The notes beneath the pieces are model-generated. The model searched no databases and had not been told where the DNA came from. It saw only the letters and a program-made list of their open reading frames with translations. From NCBI GenBank assembly GCA_036186865.1, contig AP025040.1, positions 16,077,008 through 16,141,007 of the forward strand: DNA of 64,000 nucleotides. Direction: 5' to 3'. This stretch comes from Eustoma russellianum (Eukaryota > Streptophyta > Magnoliopsida > Gentianales > Gentianaceae). This document shows, in pieces, positions 35,615 to 46,649 of the stretch (the stretch's first letter is position 1; every line of letters starts with the position of its first letter). Position numbers and translations under genes: made by a program.

Positions 35615-36280
35615 TGTGTAACAACGATTTAAGTACCCTTTTATTTTGGGTCCTTTCGAGTTAGTTCTTCACCCCTTTGTAAGAGTACCTTTTGGTACCG
35701 AAACTTAGGTGACCTTTCTCGAACTTACTAATGGTGAGAATATAGATGAAGAAGCAATATAATAGACATTAAGTGGGAATGCGTTTGGCCTTTGGCCAAG
35801 AATCCCATCATACACATGGTATGATTTTTGTTTTTGATATGCCTTTGTGTTAGTGTGCATGGTATGTGATCTAGATGCATTTATGTTGAATGAGTATCGT
35901 GTATGTATCAATGGTTTCTTTTCATATTTATACGGCGCATAATTATATCTTGTATGATATGAAGAAGAAGCACAATGAGATGAAGTAAGAGGTGATCTAG
36001 GCGTCCTTTTAGGTGCTACATTTGTCTTGAATGCATGCATTTTCTTAGATGAAGATAGAATGAATTTGGTTGATTTATTTTGTGTTTCGTTTTTTCTCAA
36101 CGTATCCTAATCCAGTTTTGTCACTTTCATGCTTTTGTGAGGAGATGATGCGATCTAGCATGTTTGTACCCGTATCAAACTATTTTACCATTTTTTCTAA
36201 ATCCGTATTTCTTGATTTCAAATTTGAAATCTCAGATTTGATTTTATTATTTTCTGTCGTTAATTATGAGACCTCTGGTT
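35615..36280. other. Degraded gag-protease spacer of element E
   Basis: A minus-strand frame at 36100-35705 is open but compositionally biased and has no domain I recognise. It should correspond to the basic linker between zinc knuckle and protease. Confidence 0.4.
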
Positions 36281-37591
36281 TCAATGCATTAATTGTGCAA
36301 GACGACTCTTCTTTGAATCGTTTAATTGAGAAACAAGGTTCGTGTTAGATGATTCTAACAACTTCTTGTCTTCAATTAACCGTTTCTTTTCTTTTGCAAG
36401 AGTTTTTGTGAATTTATGCAGTTCAAGATATTGACTAAACAAATCATCATAAGAAGGTTCGAAATCAGAATTAGAATCAGAAGATACTTTGTTTGATGCT
36501 TTGGATGCAAGGCATACTTGTGTCGTCTCTTCTTCAGTATCATTAGCCTCAGAGTCAGATGAATCACTCCAAGTGGAGGCCTTGAGAGCTCTTCTTGAAT
36601 TCCTTTGTTTAGGTTCTGAGACGGGGCTATTTTTGTTCCAATCCTTGTCATGGTTCTTGTTTGTTTGTTTGCCCTTCTTCGGGCAGTCATATGATAAATG
36701 TCCAAGTTTCCCACATTCATAACACTTTATGTCTTTATCATTATTTTTATTTTTATCTCTCTTAGTCGGAACAGCCTTAGGTTTATTCTTGTATGATTTT
36801 CTCATAAATTTTCACAAACCTTTAGCCAATAGTATTAGATCTTTGTTGTATGATTCAGTATCACTATCATCTACATCATCGGAAGAGGTAGAGACGTATT
36901 CCTTTGATTTAAAAGCAATAGTCTTACCTTGTTTTGTTGTTCACTCCGATTTCCTTAGTGTAAGTTTGTTTTCGTATACCTTTAAGGATCCGATTAATTC
37001 TTCCATTTTTATAGATCTCATTTCTTTACTTTCCTCAATCGTTGTGACTTTAGGGTCCCATTCGGATGGGAGACTTCTTAGCACCTTTTGAACCTTTTCC
37101 TGTGTAGAAAAAGCTTTTACAAGAGAATCAAGAGAATTGTAGATGTTAGTCAAGCGTAGGTCCATATCAACAATAGATTCGTTTGGTAATGACTTGAAAG
37201 ACTCAAGAATAGACATAAGCATATTTATTTTAGGCTCTTTAACTTGACTAGTCCCTTCATGTTTCATTTCAAGAATTCTCCACATCTCTTGGGCACTAGA
37301 GCAATTAGACACATAACTCGATTCGCTTTTACTCAGCCCGTTTAAAAAAAGTTGCATGGTTCTAGCATTCATATTTAATTTCTTTTTGTCATCACTAGTT
37401 TATTCTTGTTTCGGTTTTACGACCTCTAGTATGACACCATCAACAGTAGATAACTTAGAAGGAATAAAAAGGATCATCTTCTATAATGGACCACAAGTAT
37501 GTTTCCATTGTATGAAGGACTCACCGTCAAAAGGAGGAGGTTTTTGACTCGACATAACTTCTTGTTCGGTCTTGTGACTAGTGGATGCCAT
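36281..37591 (-). pseudogene. Copia gag (element E)
   Basis: The likely start codon is at 37591 (minus strand, MASTSHKTEQ), followed by PPPFDGESFIQWK, the usual gag opening. Stops occur within the next 60 codons. The frame 37372-36941 gives LFLNGLSKSESSYVSNCSSA, the capsid-like block 'AQEMWRILEMKHEGTSQVKE', and LRSLPSEWDPKVTTI. The frame 36805-36281 has the zinc knuckle CYECGKLGHLSYDC (intact CX2CX4HX4C), then an acidic and coiled-coil-like tail. Gag forms the particle and binds RNA. Confidence 0.85.
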
Positions 37592-37627
37592 CTCACAAAG
37601 ATCATTAGATCCTCTTGTCGTGAGTGT

Positions 37628-37647
37628 GCCTGCACTCTGACACTACT
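37628..37647 (-). other. Primer binding site of element E
   Basis: The minus strand reads AGTAGTGTCAGAGTGCAGG directly after the LTR end CCTACA. This is a decayed form of TGGTATCAGAGC, complementary to the 3' end of initiator tRNA-Met. Confidence 0.7.
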
Positions 37648-40321
37648 TGTAGGACCTGTATAGCACCACTAGAAAGGGGATTGAATAGTGAGTGCGGAAA
37701 ATTTGGTTTTTAAAAACTTTTGGACTAAAAACCTCATTTCTGAAAACAGTTTTTGTTTCAGATCCTGATTTGAAATATTTGAATGACCTAGTTGCAGACC
37801 TCCATAAAATTTTGAAATTCTATAATAATGTACGCTCTGATGTTCTGAGTGTCTCACAAAAATTTCAAATTAAAACCACTCCTAACCCCTTGAAAATACG
37901 TTTTTGGTCAGATTGCGTAAATCTGCCAAAAACGATACTCTGACTTGAAAATTTTATTTCTATTAATTGGTGACTCCAAATGGTCTGAAACTTTTATGAC
38001 AAGACCCTCAAGATATATATTTTAGTGGGTTGAAATAGTTTTTGAAAATTCCTTTGGGAAGTATGTCAACCACGTTGATAGTCTCAACCTTTGCAAATCT
38101 GAAAATCACATTGCACTAGTCTCAAAACTATTCACGTTTGACTGACTTATACTTATCCAAATGAGTTGAAACTTGTGTCAAATGAAATCTAGGATATGTG
38201 GCTATGTTTCTGCAAAATTTTATAATTTTTGAAAATATTTTACTATTTTTACTGTAGCAACAAACTCAATACAGGAAACTGAAAGCTGAAAGTAAAGTGC
38301 AATAAAGTAAGAACACCAAGGATTTTATACTGGTTCGGTTAAATCAACCTACTCCAATCTTCAAGGACACCTTTCTAGGTTATCACTAAACACAATAAAC
38401 ACCTTACCACAAGGGTGACTGGAGTTAAACACTAACACCAGCCTTTTACGATCAATACAATCGATCAAATGAATCACGGACATCACCACCGATCGAACGA
38501 AGGTTTGATCACACCTTGATCAACCTTCCACAACAATGAACGTGTATGGGTGGCATATTCAAAGCATATGCAATATGTAGACTATATGAATAATAGGCTT
38601 GAGAGAAGAAGAATAAAGAAAGAAAAGGAGAAGAAGAAAGTAGTATAGCTTCTTGCATTTGAGAGAATGTGAGTTGTAGCCTTAGCCTTGTTTGCACTAT
38701 TCTTCCCTTTTTATTTCCACCTGGCCGCCCCCTTTAGGGTTTCTTCCTTCTTGATAATTCTCTTTAATGTCCTTGGAAGATTTCCTTGTGTAGAGATGAC
38801 ACCATCTTGCTTACTTGGTGCAATATGATTGGAAGGATGACATGACCTTGCTTACTTGTCACTTGTTGATTGGTCCACCTTGGCATCCTTTAATGAGCTG
38901 TAACTTTTACAAAAAAAACTCTCAAAACATGTGCTCAAATGTATTCAAAACATTACTATACTATCACATTTAAATCCCATGAATTTGGTAGACAAATTGA
39001 GGACAAATTGATGATGAAAATCGCCCACTATGAACATGTGCTGAAAATTTTCAGCATGTGTCTTATTTTGAAATCTTTCCTTGTGTGGTGTTCTCTTTAA
39101 TGTCACCAATCTTGTGTGACATATTCTCCACCAATTGAAATGCCAAATAAGCTCTACCTAGGCTCCAATCAAGATGTAATAGGCATGTAGAATGAGCTGG
39201 ACATGTGCTGAAATTTCATTGTAGTAAGCTTTGTCAAATAATGCACAATATTTACACATATATGGTAAATTAAAATCAGCCCTGTTTTGAATTTCCTAGA
39301 ACACTTTAACATGTCTTGAATGTGTAAAAAGTTTCTAGATACATGTTACATCTATACCTCAAAAACGTACCATGTGTGTATGTTCGTAAAAAACCGAATT
39401 TTCGACTTTCGTCGATTACGCGATTTTCTCTGATTAAATTCAAACTTCTCGCACATGTAATATATATTATGTCACACATAATATACATAAAATTAAGTGT
39501 ACATTCAGCTCCAATAGCTTAATTAAAAACAGCCCATGTGCACCAATGAAGTTGAGTTTGAATTCTCCACAAATTTAGCCTAAATTGTGGGTGATTTGTA
39601 TGTGCCAACATGAAATGATTTAGTGGCTGATTTCAACATGTGAGCCACGAAATTTTTGGATATTTTTTATGTATATGGGCTGGACATCTTTATATGGCAA
39701 GTACGTGACATGTTGGTAAAGTTTTGGTAGTTACCTGATACGACAATTTTTAGTTTATGACCTTGTAACATGTCGTTATAATTTTGATGTCACCATGACT
39801 CATATCATTTGATATAAGACCTGACTATACTCATAAGTATAAGGTGTATATAATGTTGTGACGTTTACGTTTATAATACATGTGACGTGTCGGTGGTACG
39901 TCAGAATATATGTGTATTGTGCCTTTCTTTAAAAAAATATGAAGATATATATTATATGTATATAAGGCGTGTAGAATAAATGGGGAGAAGACTTTTCATT
40001 CTCAAATTTGTTGCTATAAAGCTTTCTCCAAATATGTCTTCATTTAATGAACTAGTTAGTTCATTAACTTAAGCACTCCACTTAATGAACTAGTTTAGTT
40101 CATTAAATGTGGCACCTGAAAATAGTACAAAGACAACAAATGTTTGCCATATAATGTAAGCTTTAACGCTTCATGGCTTGGTAGTACGACAACAATATAT
40201 ATAAGCATATGAAGCATGTATAACACATAAACGTGTCAAATAATAATTTATTTATGCATTTCATAAACTCGTAGCATTTAAATCATGCATTTATATATCA
40301 TTCAAACACTTTTTCTCAACA
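37648..40321 (-). mobile_element. 5' LTR of element E (2,674 bp)
   Basis: Ends TGTAGG...TCAACA match the left LTR, and AACAT follows at 40322-40326. It represents the unduplicated form of the LTR. It shares the ACTGGTTCGGTT segment with the fragment at 14857-15392. Confidence 0.95.
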
Positions 40322-40870
40322 AACATCCCACTCAAGATGTGTAGCATTTGTCACACTATGCAATACTAAAGGAAGATCATTTATGTACTCTACCCATAAG
40401 TTTGCATAGAAATGTCTAGTGCACTTAGTAGACATTTTTGTCATTTCCTTTTTCACACAAATATGTCTCCACTTTTGGACATCCTAAAGTTACCTCGAGT
40501 AAGGGTTCATTCAATGCTCCTTTAACCTTCCTAGACTTTATCCAAGGGAAGTTTTTGAGTGTTAGTCCTTGTCGAGTGTAGCCAACTTGTTGAATTGACT
40601 GAAATAATCTGTTGTTTCCTCCTTTGGTGGGTTCTTAATCTGGTGGGCACTTGAGGTTGTGAACCTTGTCATTGGGGAGGGTTGCTTGACCCTCCTTCAT
40701 CACCTTGGGTGGTATGGCTTTTTGAAGTGTTCTTGCTCCTTGTAGAAATTTTTGAGAAAATGATATTTGGAGGAGAGAATTAGTTGAGGAGGATGTAAAA
40801 ATTTAAGAAGAGGAAGTGGAAATTAAGTTGGATGAAGGAGAAATTGAGATTATTGCTTGAAATTTGAGGG
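40322..40870 (-). pseudogene. ORF3 of element B, N-terminal part
   Basis: Across two frames the minus strand reads LTLKNFPWIKSRKVKGALNE and, nearer the insertion, MSTKCTRHFYANLWVEYIND then LPLVLHSVTNATHLEWDV. These match ORF3 of element C (LTLSNFLWVKAKDAKDALEE; FYANLWIEYINGLPLALHSV). It is broken by frameshifts and interrupted at the AACAT duplication by element E; the rest continues at 29026 and below. Confidence 0.75.
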
Positions 40871-40979
40871 TGGGGATATTTTTAGAGAAAGGGTGATTGT
40901 TTTCAAGGTTGATCGATTGAAATAGGTAAAATGGTAATGGAGCTGTTCACGTTTTTGACAGCTTTTATAGCTGTTGTAG

Positions 40980-41095
40980 CCAATCACATCGGTTGATCGA
41001 TGTGAAGAGATTGACGTACATCGATCTTGATGTGAGAGATCTGTGTATAATTGGAACTCTCAGTTTAACACATAAATCGATCCATGTATGTTGTT
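40980..41095. repeat. Decayed CGATCG-type repeats in element B spacer
   Basis: ATCGGTTGATCGATGTG, GACGTACATCGATC and ATAAATCGATCCATG lie between RNase H and ORF3. This is the same place where element C carries its intact palindromes (61905-62010), so the array is ancestral to the family. Confidence 0.7.
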
Positions 41096-41099
41096 TTTT

Positions 41100-42330
41100 T
41101 TTAAATTTGTAGTTTTGACCTTTTACACATTGTTTATCATATCTAATTTTGTTCTAATTGATTCAAATGCATCCGTGGAAAGTGGTTTTATGGACATGTC
41201 CGCTAACAGATCATTAGTTGGAATAAATTCAACATAAACCAATCCTTTTTGCACATTATCTTGTATAAAGTGATGCCTAACTTCCATATGTTAGTTCTAC
41301 TATATAAACCGGATTTTGTGCTATACTTATGGCTGAGGTGCTATCATAGAGAATATGTACTTCGCCAAACATCGTAATCATTTAGTGTGTGAGTCATCCA
41401 AAGCAATTGTGCACAACACAAAGCGGCTGACACATATTCGGATTTCATCGTGAAAATTTAAATTTGCACACTGTTTTTTTTAGAACAAAGAAACCAAGAA
41501 TCTTCAAGAAATCAACATGTTTCAGAAGTGCTTTTCCTGTCAACAATATATTCGGCATAATCCGAGTCACTATGTTCTCTTAAGTCAAAGCATCCATTCT
41601 TAGGATAAAACAACCAAAGTTCAAACTACATTTCAAATTCATAAAAATGCGTTTTATAGCAATTAGATGTGATTCCTTAGACATACTTTGAAGTCTAGCA
41701 CATAAAGACACAAGATGTAACAGATCCGGCCGGCTAGCTGCCAAATAAAGTAAATTACCAATCATGCCTTTATACTTTGTTACCTCGGCCGACTTTTCTT
41801 TTTCATCTTTATCAAGCTTTGTACTTGTACTCATTGGTGTGCTTACACTCCTTCCGTCCTTAAATTTGTATTTCTTGAGAAGATCCTTGGTGTACTTTGA
41901 GAGATGTAGACTCCATCCTTTATTTGCTTGATTTGAAGCTCAAAGAAGTAGTTGAGCTCACCCATCATGCTCATCTTAAATTCTCCTTCCATTAGCTTAG
42001 CAAAATGCTCACAAAGAGAATCATTAGTAGAACCAAATATAATATCATCAACATATATTTGAATAAGTAAATGATTACTTCCTTGTCCTTTTAATAAACA
42101 AGGTAATATCAACATTTCCACTTGAAAAGCCGTACTCAAGAAAAAAAAGTTGCTCAATCTCTTATACAAAGTTGTAAGAGGTTGTTTGAGTCCATAAAGA
42201 GTCTTTTGGAGTTCAAAGACATGATTTGGGTAATTATGATCTTGAAAACCCGATGGTTGAGCTACAAATACCGTTTCTTGAATAATTGCATTATATAGGT
42301 TGTTGTCTGACATAGTTTTACAGCATACAC
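41100..42330 (-). pseudogene. Copia RT and RNase H fragment (element B)
   Basis: The frame 42346-41843 reads IIQETVFVAQPSGFQDHNYP, TLYGLKQP, the intact active site IYVDDIIFGST and MMGELNYFFELQIKQIKDGV. The next frame (41834-41580) has KYKGMIGNLLYLAASRPDLL, and further broken frames carry RNase H down to about 41110. The left catalytic block is cut after the codons for the AFLNG region, which defines the 5' truncation of the element near 42330. Confidence 0.85.
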
Positions 42331-42638
42331 AGTTATAGATGTGCATCTAGCATCTTTTAAGGTACCCAGATAGAAGGCCTTCCAACCCTGCTTCACTGGT
42401 TAAAAGGATCCGTTTAACAAGAACTCTAGGGTCTATAAAGGCAGGGCATATATAAAACATAACTCGACAGGGCATATATAACTCGATTTGACCATGGTTT
42501 TCTGAGTCTTCTAAAGAGTATCTGTAGATAATGCAACAAAATTACACAAGAGTCGGCATTTAAGAAGAATTGGATCAGCATGAGAGCATACTCTTTCGTC
42601 AAATAGAGAAAGGTCGGATCTAATTGGCATATATATGG
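42331..42638. other. Unassigned sequence
   Basis: Flanks the truncated end of element B. A short repeat, CAGGGCATATATAA, occurs twice (42442-42460 and 42468-42485). No gene was recognised. Confidence 0.4.
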
Positions 42639-42895
42639 AAAATTACACTTAGACCCCCTTTGGTTTGACTTAATTCCAAAAACTTTCTCTCTCGTTTGGA
42701 ATTATATATTTACCCCCTTATGGTTTGGGTTAAAAAGGCACCGGCTAATTTCTGACATGTTTACCCCCTGCGGTTTTGCTGGAAATTGGCTGTGCCTTTT
42801 TAATCCAAACCATAAGGGAGGTTAATGTATAATTCCAAACGAGAGGGGAGGTTTTTGGAATTAAGCCAAACCACAGGGGGTCTAAGTGTAATTTT
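42639..42895. mobile_element. Foldback MITE, copy 1 (257 bp)
   Basis: The two halves are long inverted repeats. The outer ends are AAAATTACACTTAGACCCCC and its near complement GGGGGTCTAAGTGTAATTTT; inside, GGTTTGACTTAATTCCAAAAA pairs with the matching right arm. It has no coding capacity. The structure fits a non-autonomous foldback DNA element. No clear target duplication was seen, so the superfamily is open. Confidence 0.75.
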
Positions 42896-42947
42896 TTCTT
42901 TTGCATAATGAAAATTAGAGATAATAACGATATTCAATGCATGAATG

Positions 42948-43000
<53 letters not shown>

Positions 43001-43165
43001 ATCTATGTGTGTGTGTGTGTGTGTGTATGCATATATACATATGTATGTATATATATATATATATACATATGTATATATATGTATATATATATGTGTATAT
43101 ATATGTATATATATATATATGTATATATATATATGCATGTATATGCATATATGCATATATAACTG
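42948..43165. repeat. Compound microsatellite (TA)n / (GT)n / (TATATG)n
   Basis: A TA run (42950-42998), then a GT run (about 43007-43026), then interspersed ATATATGTATATAT units. ORFs in this stretch are simple-repeat artefacts. Confidence 0.95.
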
Positions 43166-43385
43166 AATCTAAATGAATGAAAAATAAATTTTGTCCCTTT
43201 TATATTAAAGACGTTAATACGTATGTGTTTTATTAAGTGAATAGATCTGAATAGAAAATAAATATAATATATATATGTGTGTGTGTGTGTGCATATAAAA
43301 TTGAATAGAATTGAATGAAACATAAAATTTGTCTTTTTTATATTAAAGACGTTAACACGTAAGTGTTTTATTAAGTGAAATTTTG
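43163..43385. repeat. Direct duplication of ~80 bp with flanking microsatellite
   Basis: Two copies of a segment (about 43163-43240 and 43303-43380) share ATTAAAGACGTTAA and GTGTTTTATTAAGTGAA. Each is preceded by a TA/GT microsatellite, suggesting slippage or unequal exchange. Confidence 0.75.
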
Positions 43386-43995
43386 ATTTGTCATAGAAGT
43401 TACAAAAATATATTATTCTTATATAAACTGTTTAACATTTAAAAATAACATAACTACCATCATATATACAACATCTATGTTATACAACATCTATGTTATA
43501 CACGTTCTTAATTACATCACAACTTAGACATCAAATGCTTTCTTTAACTGTCTTTTTGTCTTCTAATTGAAAAATAAAAATGTTTAAAGTCATTTTCAAA
43601 TAATATTCCATAACCATATCAGTCAATGAAAATATTATTCAGTCCTCATATACTAATAGACATTTCAAAATTTTAACAACATGAGAAAACATGAAAAAAT
43701 ATATAACACTCATTTTAAAAATATAAAATCATTTGACTTTTCTTTATAAGTTAAATTTATGTTACGTTGAAAAATCAAACTACTTAATATTTTAGAACGG
43801 AGTTAAGAGTAATTACACTGTCCGACCATGGTAATCTGTTTGTCATGTACATGCATGAATTATTTATGGTCATAATCAACATTGTCAAAGATTGAAAAAA
43901 TACGTTTGATTAAATATGTGTATGTGTGTGTGTATGTGTGAGTGCATAAGAATAATTTTAGGGGAAAATTACACTTATTTTTATTAACTAAAGGG
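43386..43995. other. Unassigned AT-rich sequence
   Basis: No gene or element is recognised. A short direct repeat, ACAACATCTATGTTATAC, occurs at about 43468-43502. Confidence 0.4.
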
Positions 43996-44226
43996 AAAAT
44001 TATACTTACACCCCTGTGTTTTGACTTAATTATCAAAACCTCTCTTATGGTTTGGAATTATATATATCTACCTCTCCTACGGTTTGAGTTAAAAAGGTAA
44101 CTCCCTCGCCGAAAATTGGCCGGTACTTTTTAACCCCAAACCATATAGGAGGTAAATGTATAATTCCAAACGAGAAGAGAGATTTTTGGAATTAAGCCAA
44201 ACCACAAAGGGTCTATGTGTAATTTT
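43996..44226. mobile_element. Foldback MITE, copy 2 (~231 bp)
   Basis: Same design and sequence as 42639-42895: ends AAAATTATACTTACACCCC and GGGTCTATGTGTAATTTT, inner blocks TTTGGAATTATATATATC and GTATAATTCCAAACGAG. It is more diverged than copy 1, and lies about 1.1 kb from it in the same stretch of non-LTR sequence. Confidence 0.7.
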
Positions 44227-44812
44227 GCCGCATATATAACACAGCTTTTCATGTCACATGTTAGATAGACAGCCTATATCTGATCCGATCTTGGATCCAT
44301 GACTATTTTTGTTTTGTTTTTATAAAAACCTTTCAAATATTTCCCCCTTTTCCATCTCCGACCCGTCACTGGCCATTAGTACGTTATTCTGTTTTGGAGA
44401 ATAGCATACGTTGTTATCTGATTCGATTTGATATCTACCGTCCTAATTTAGTAGGATTCTTCACTAAAAATTGAACCCACCTCCCTTTTTGAAAAAATAA
44501 AAAACAAAATCAGATTTATCCCCACTGACACTTCTTTATTATCCACTCATTCCTTAATTGATTATTTAGCAAAAGTCTAAACTATCCCCATTTGAATAAA
44601 AAATTTCCCGGGTCATCACATTAGAAATGTTCTAGTGTTTGTTGATTCACGAAAATAGAATTTTCAGGGGTGTAACAACACGGTTAGTACATGATACCGT
44701 GTTGTTGTTTTCACTTGATAACGGCCCTTTAAGCTCTGCTCAACACTGTCGGCTTATTGTTGTTCAACTTTTAAAGGTAAAATTAAAATTGCAAGTGTAA
44801 GGTTGTTCCCAT
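44227..44812. other. Unassigned single-copy-like sequence
   Basis: No convincing ORF. It ends in CCCAT (44808-44812), the target duplication of element H, and would continue at 53550 in the empty site. Confidence 0.4.
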
Positions 44813-45535
44813 TGTAGCGCCCCGCTCCCGAGCTCCATCCTCGGTAATGGTGCACCCGCCGTATCTCACTCAGGAGAATACAAAGCGTCACATCAACCTG
44901 TACACGTCAGTGCTGACATAGAAAAGTTTTCCTTTTCTTTCTGCGGAAACGATAAATCACATCAAAAAGTTTGAATTTAACGAACTTCAAGAAAATAACG
45001 ACATTATTTCTAGGCTGACCAGGCCTTACAAGTCAAGGTCAAATATCGGAAGTTTAAAAGCATGAAGCTGTTTTCAAAGTAAAGCTGAAAATTAAACTGT
45101 CTGTGTCACCCCATGGCACCACAAAAAAACCCGACTCCATCCTTGCTGCACGCACTTCTACGAGTCACTCAGATCATTCCACGGTGTCGGACCCGTCCTC
45201 AACGTAGATATAATCATACTCCGTCTCGGCTACATATGGAATAGTAGGGGTGAGTGATGGTAATCACCCAGTAGGTGCCTCTCAAAACAATATAAAACTT
45301 ACATACCCAAACTGATACCAGCACATGGCACATAACACAGCATGATATGACTTATACGAAAGATAAACAATCCACGGAAGATGCATGCGCAAGTACGTGA
45401 TGCATGCTCAAATAACGTGCCACGCGCAAAGAGAATCATGTCACACAGTATGTCCTTAGACCTATATGCAATGCATGCTCCCGGGTCTTAAATCCAGCGT
45501 ATTGGTCTCTAGCCACCACTCGGCGTTTCGACACC

Positions 45536-45780
45536 TACGCCCTATAGACGCAGTATGTCTCATGACCCCGGTGCCCTATAGACACGGTAAGTCATCCCGA
45601 TACCCACGCCCTATAGACGCAGTATACCTCATGCGAACCCCGGCATCATGGTCACTAGCCACTACTTACCGTTTGGACACCCACGCCCTGTAGACGCAGT
45701 ATGTCTCATGACCCCGGTGCCCTATAGACACGGTAAGTCATCCCGGTACCCACGCCCTATAGACGCAGTATACCTCATGC
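45536..45780. repeat. CCCTATAGACGC sub-repeats in H LTR
   Basis: At least six copies of CGCCCTATAGACGCAGTAT or the variant TGCCCTATAGACACGGTAAG alternate, each followed by CTCATG or TCATCC. The same block is at 52456-52700 in the other LTR. It is a tandem higher-order repeat in the LTR. Confidence 0.85.
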
Positions 45781-45840
45781 AAATGCACGTGCCATGAATA
45801 CAAGAGAAAGGGAAAGAAAACGGTTGGATGTCATCCCCTG

Positions 45841-46011
45841 ACGTCGATCGATCGACGTCCAACTGAGACACATCGAACCCTCACTCAGTTGACGTCGATC
45901 GATCGATGTACTCCTGAGGTACATCGAACCCTCACCTTCTGGAAATCGATCGATCGACGTCCATCTGAGGCACATCGAACCCTCAGCCACTGGACATCGA
46001 TCGATCGATGT
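45841..46011. repeat. Four-unit 51-bp palindrome array in H 3' LTR
   Basis: Palindromes start at 45841, 45892, 45943 and 45994, an exact 51-base step. The first is ACGTCGATCGATCGACGT; the others differ by one to three bases. Three of the spacers carry the small inverted pair CTGAG...ACATCGAACCCTCA. The first palindrome is perfectly self-complementary over 18 bases. Confidence 0.95.
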
Positions 46012-46632
46012 CCCCGTAATTTAGAATTCCCCATTCTGAATTTCCTGCAATCCATTCAACAATCACATTCAACCATTCTCCCCTTTCCCTTACACCCAAC
46101 ATCAATATCCCATCACCACAAAGAAGAAACACATCAACAAGATCACGTTGACATCAAGAAACACATAACGGAAAATAGACACGTTGGAGCACATCATCAA
46201 GATCACGATTATACAATAGTTAAACAACAACAACACGTAAAAATACCATTTTGCCTATGCAAATCTTCATACCGTTTTGAGGGAATAAATAGTATGCACC
46301 TACCTCGATTCCTAGCGAGAGTGATTGATTTACGAGAGTGTGATAACGTTGGCGGTGTGATCTTCCTTCTCTTGAACCTTATATCAAAGATCCTTCTTTT
46401 TCCTTTTTCTCTTGGCCGAAAATTGAGTGGGAGAGAGAGAGAGAGGGAGGAGTGGCTGCCGTGTGAAAAGAAAGGAGGGGAAGATTAGGGTTAAGTCAAC
46501 TAAGGAGGAGGGATTATAGGGGGGAAGTTAAGAGGTTAATAAATTGATTAAGATAGAATTTGTAAATTTTAAACATTTTATTTCTTTCTTATTTATCTTT
46601 ATCCCCTCTTTTTTTTATACCCGGTTATAACA

Positions 46633-46649
46633 TCTTACCCCCCTTACAA
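46633..46649 (-). other. Polypurine tract of element H
   Basis: The minus strand reads GTAAGGGGGGTAAGA immediately before the LTR start TGTTATAACC, the standard plus-strand primer position. Confidence 0.85.

Larger units (their letters stand above)
29027..40321 (-). mobile_element. Full-length SIRE-like Ty1/copia element 'E' (11.3 kb)
   Basis: Both ends are exact: each LTR starts TGTAGGACCTG and ends TCTCAACA, and AACAT flanks the element at 29022-29026 and 40322-40326. Element sense is minus, so the right LTR is the 5' one. Internal order right to left is PBS, gag, zinc knuckle, protease, integrase, RT, RNase H and PPT. There is no ORF3, unlike B and C. Several frames are broken and the RT active site is altered, so it is not autonomous. 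It sits inside ORF3 of element B. Confidence 0.95.
26371..42330 (-). mobile_element. SIRE-like Ty1/copia element 'B', 5'-truncated and interrupted
   Basis: Read right to left: part of RT (from about 42330), RNase H, a spacer with CGATCG-type repeats (about 41060-40980), the extra ORF3 split by element E, a polypurine tract (27713-27725) and the 3' LTR (26371-27712). It belongs to the same family type as element C: the same gene order after RNase H, a homologous ORF3 and a similar LTR start (TGTTGG versus TGTTAG). The 5' LTR, gag, protease and integrase are gone, with the break just after the first RT catalytic block. Confidence 0.8.
44813..46632 (-). mobile_element. 3' LTR of element H (1,820 bp)
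   Basis: Bounded by TGTAGCGCCCCG and CCGGTTATAACA. It contains the conserved hairpin (45251-45270), a CCCTATAGACGC sub-repeat block (45536-45780) and the four-unit palindrome array (45841-46011). It is nearly identical to the right LTR. ORFs of 70-200 codons within it are shadows. Confidence 0.95.

Noticed and set aside
42908..43323. Several overlapping ORFs of 73-118 codons
   Set aside because: They are TA, GT and TATATG microsatellite read-outs (poly Tyr-Ile, Cys-Val) with no protein character.
45841..46011. Evenly spaced palindromic repeats that look like a CRISPR array
   Set aside because: The spacers are not unique; they resemble one another, the same array recurs in the partner LTR, and the setting is a plant LTR with no cas gene.
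45889..46488. A 199-codon ORF (and 208 codons at 52809-53435)
   Set aside because: It reads through the palindrome array and LTR sequence; the peptide is the translated repeat (SIDR/STDR-like units) and has no domain. The two copies match only because the LTRs do.
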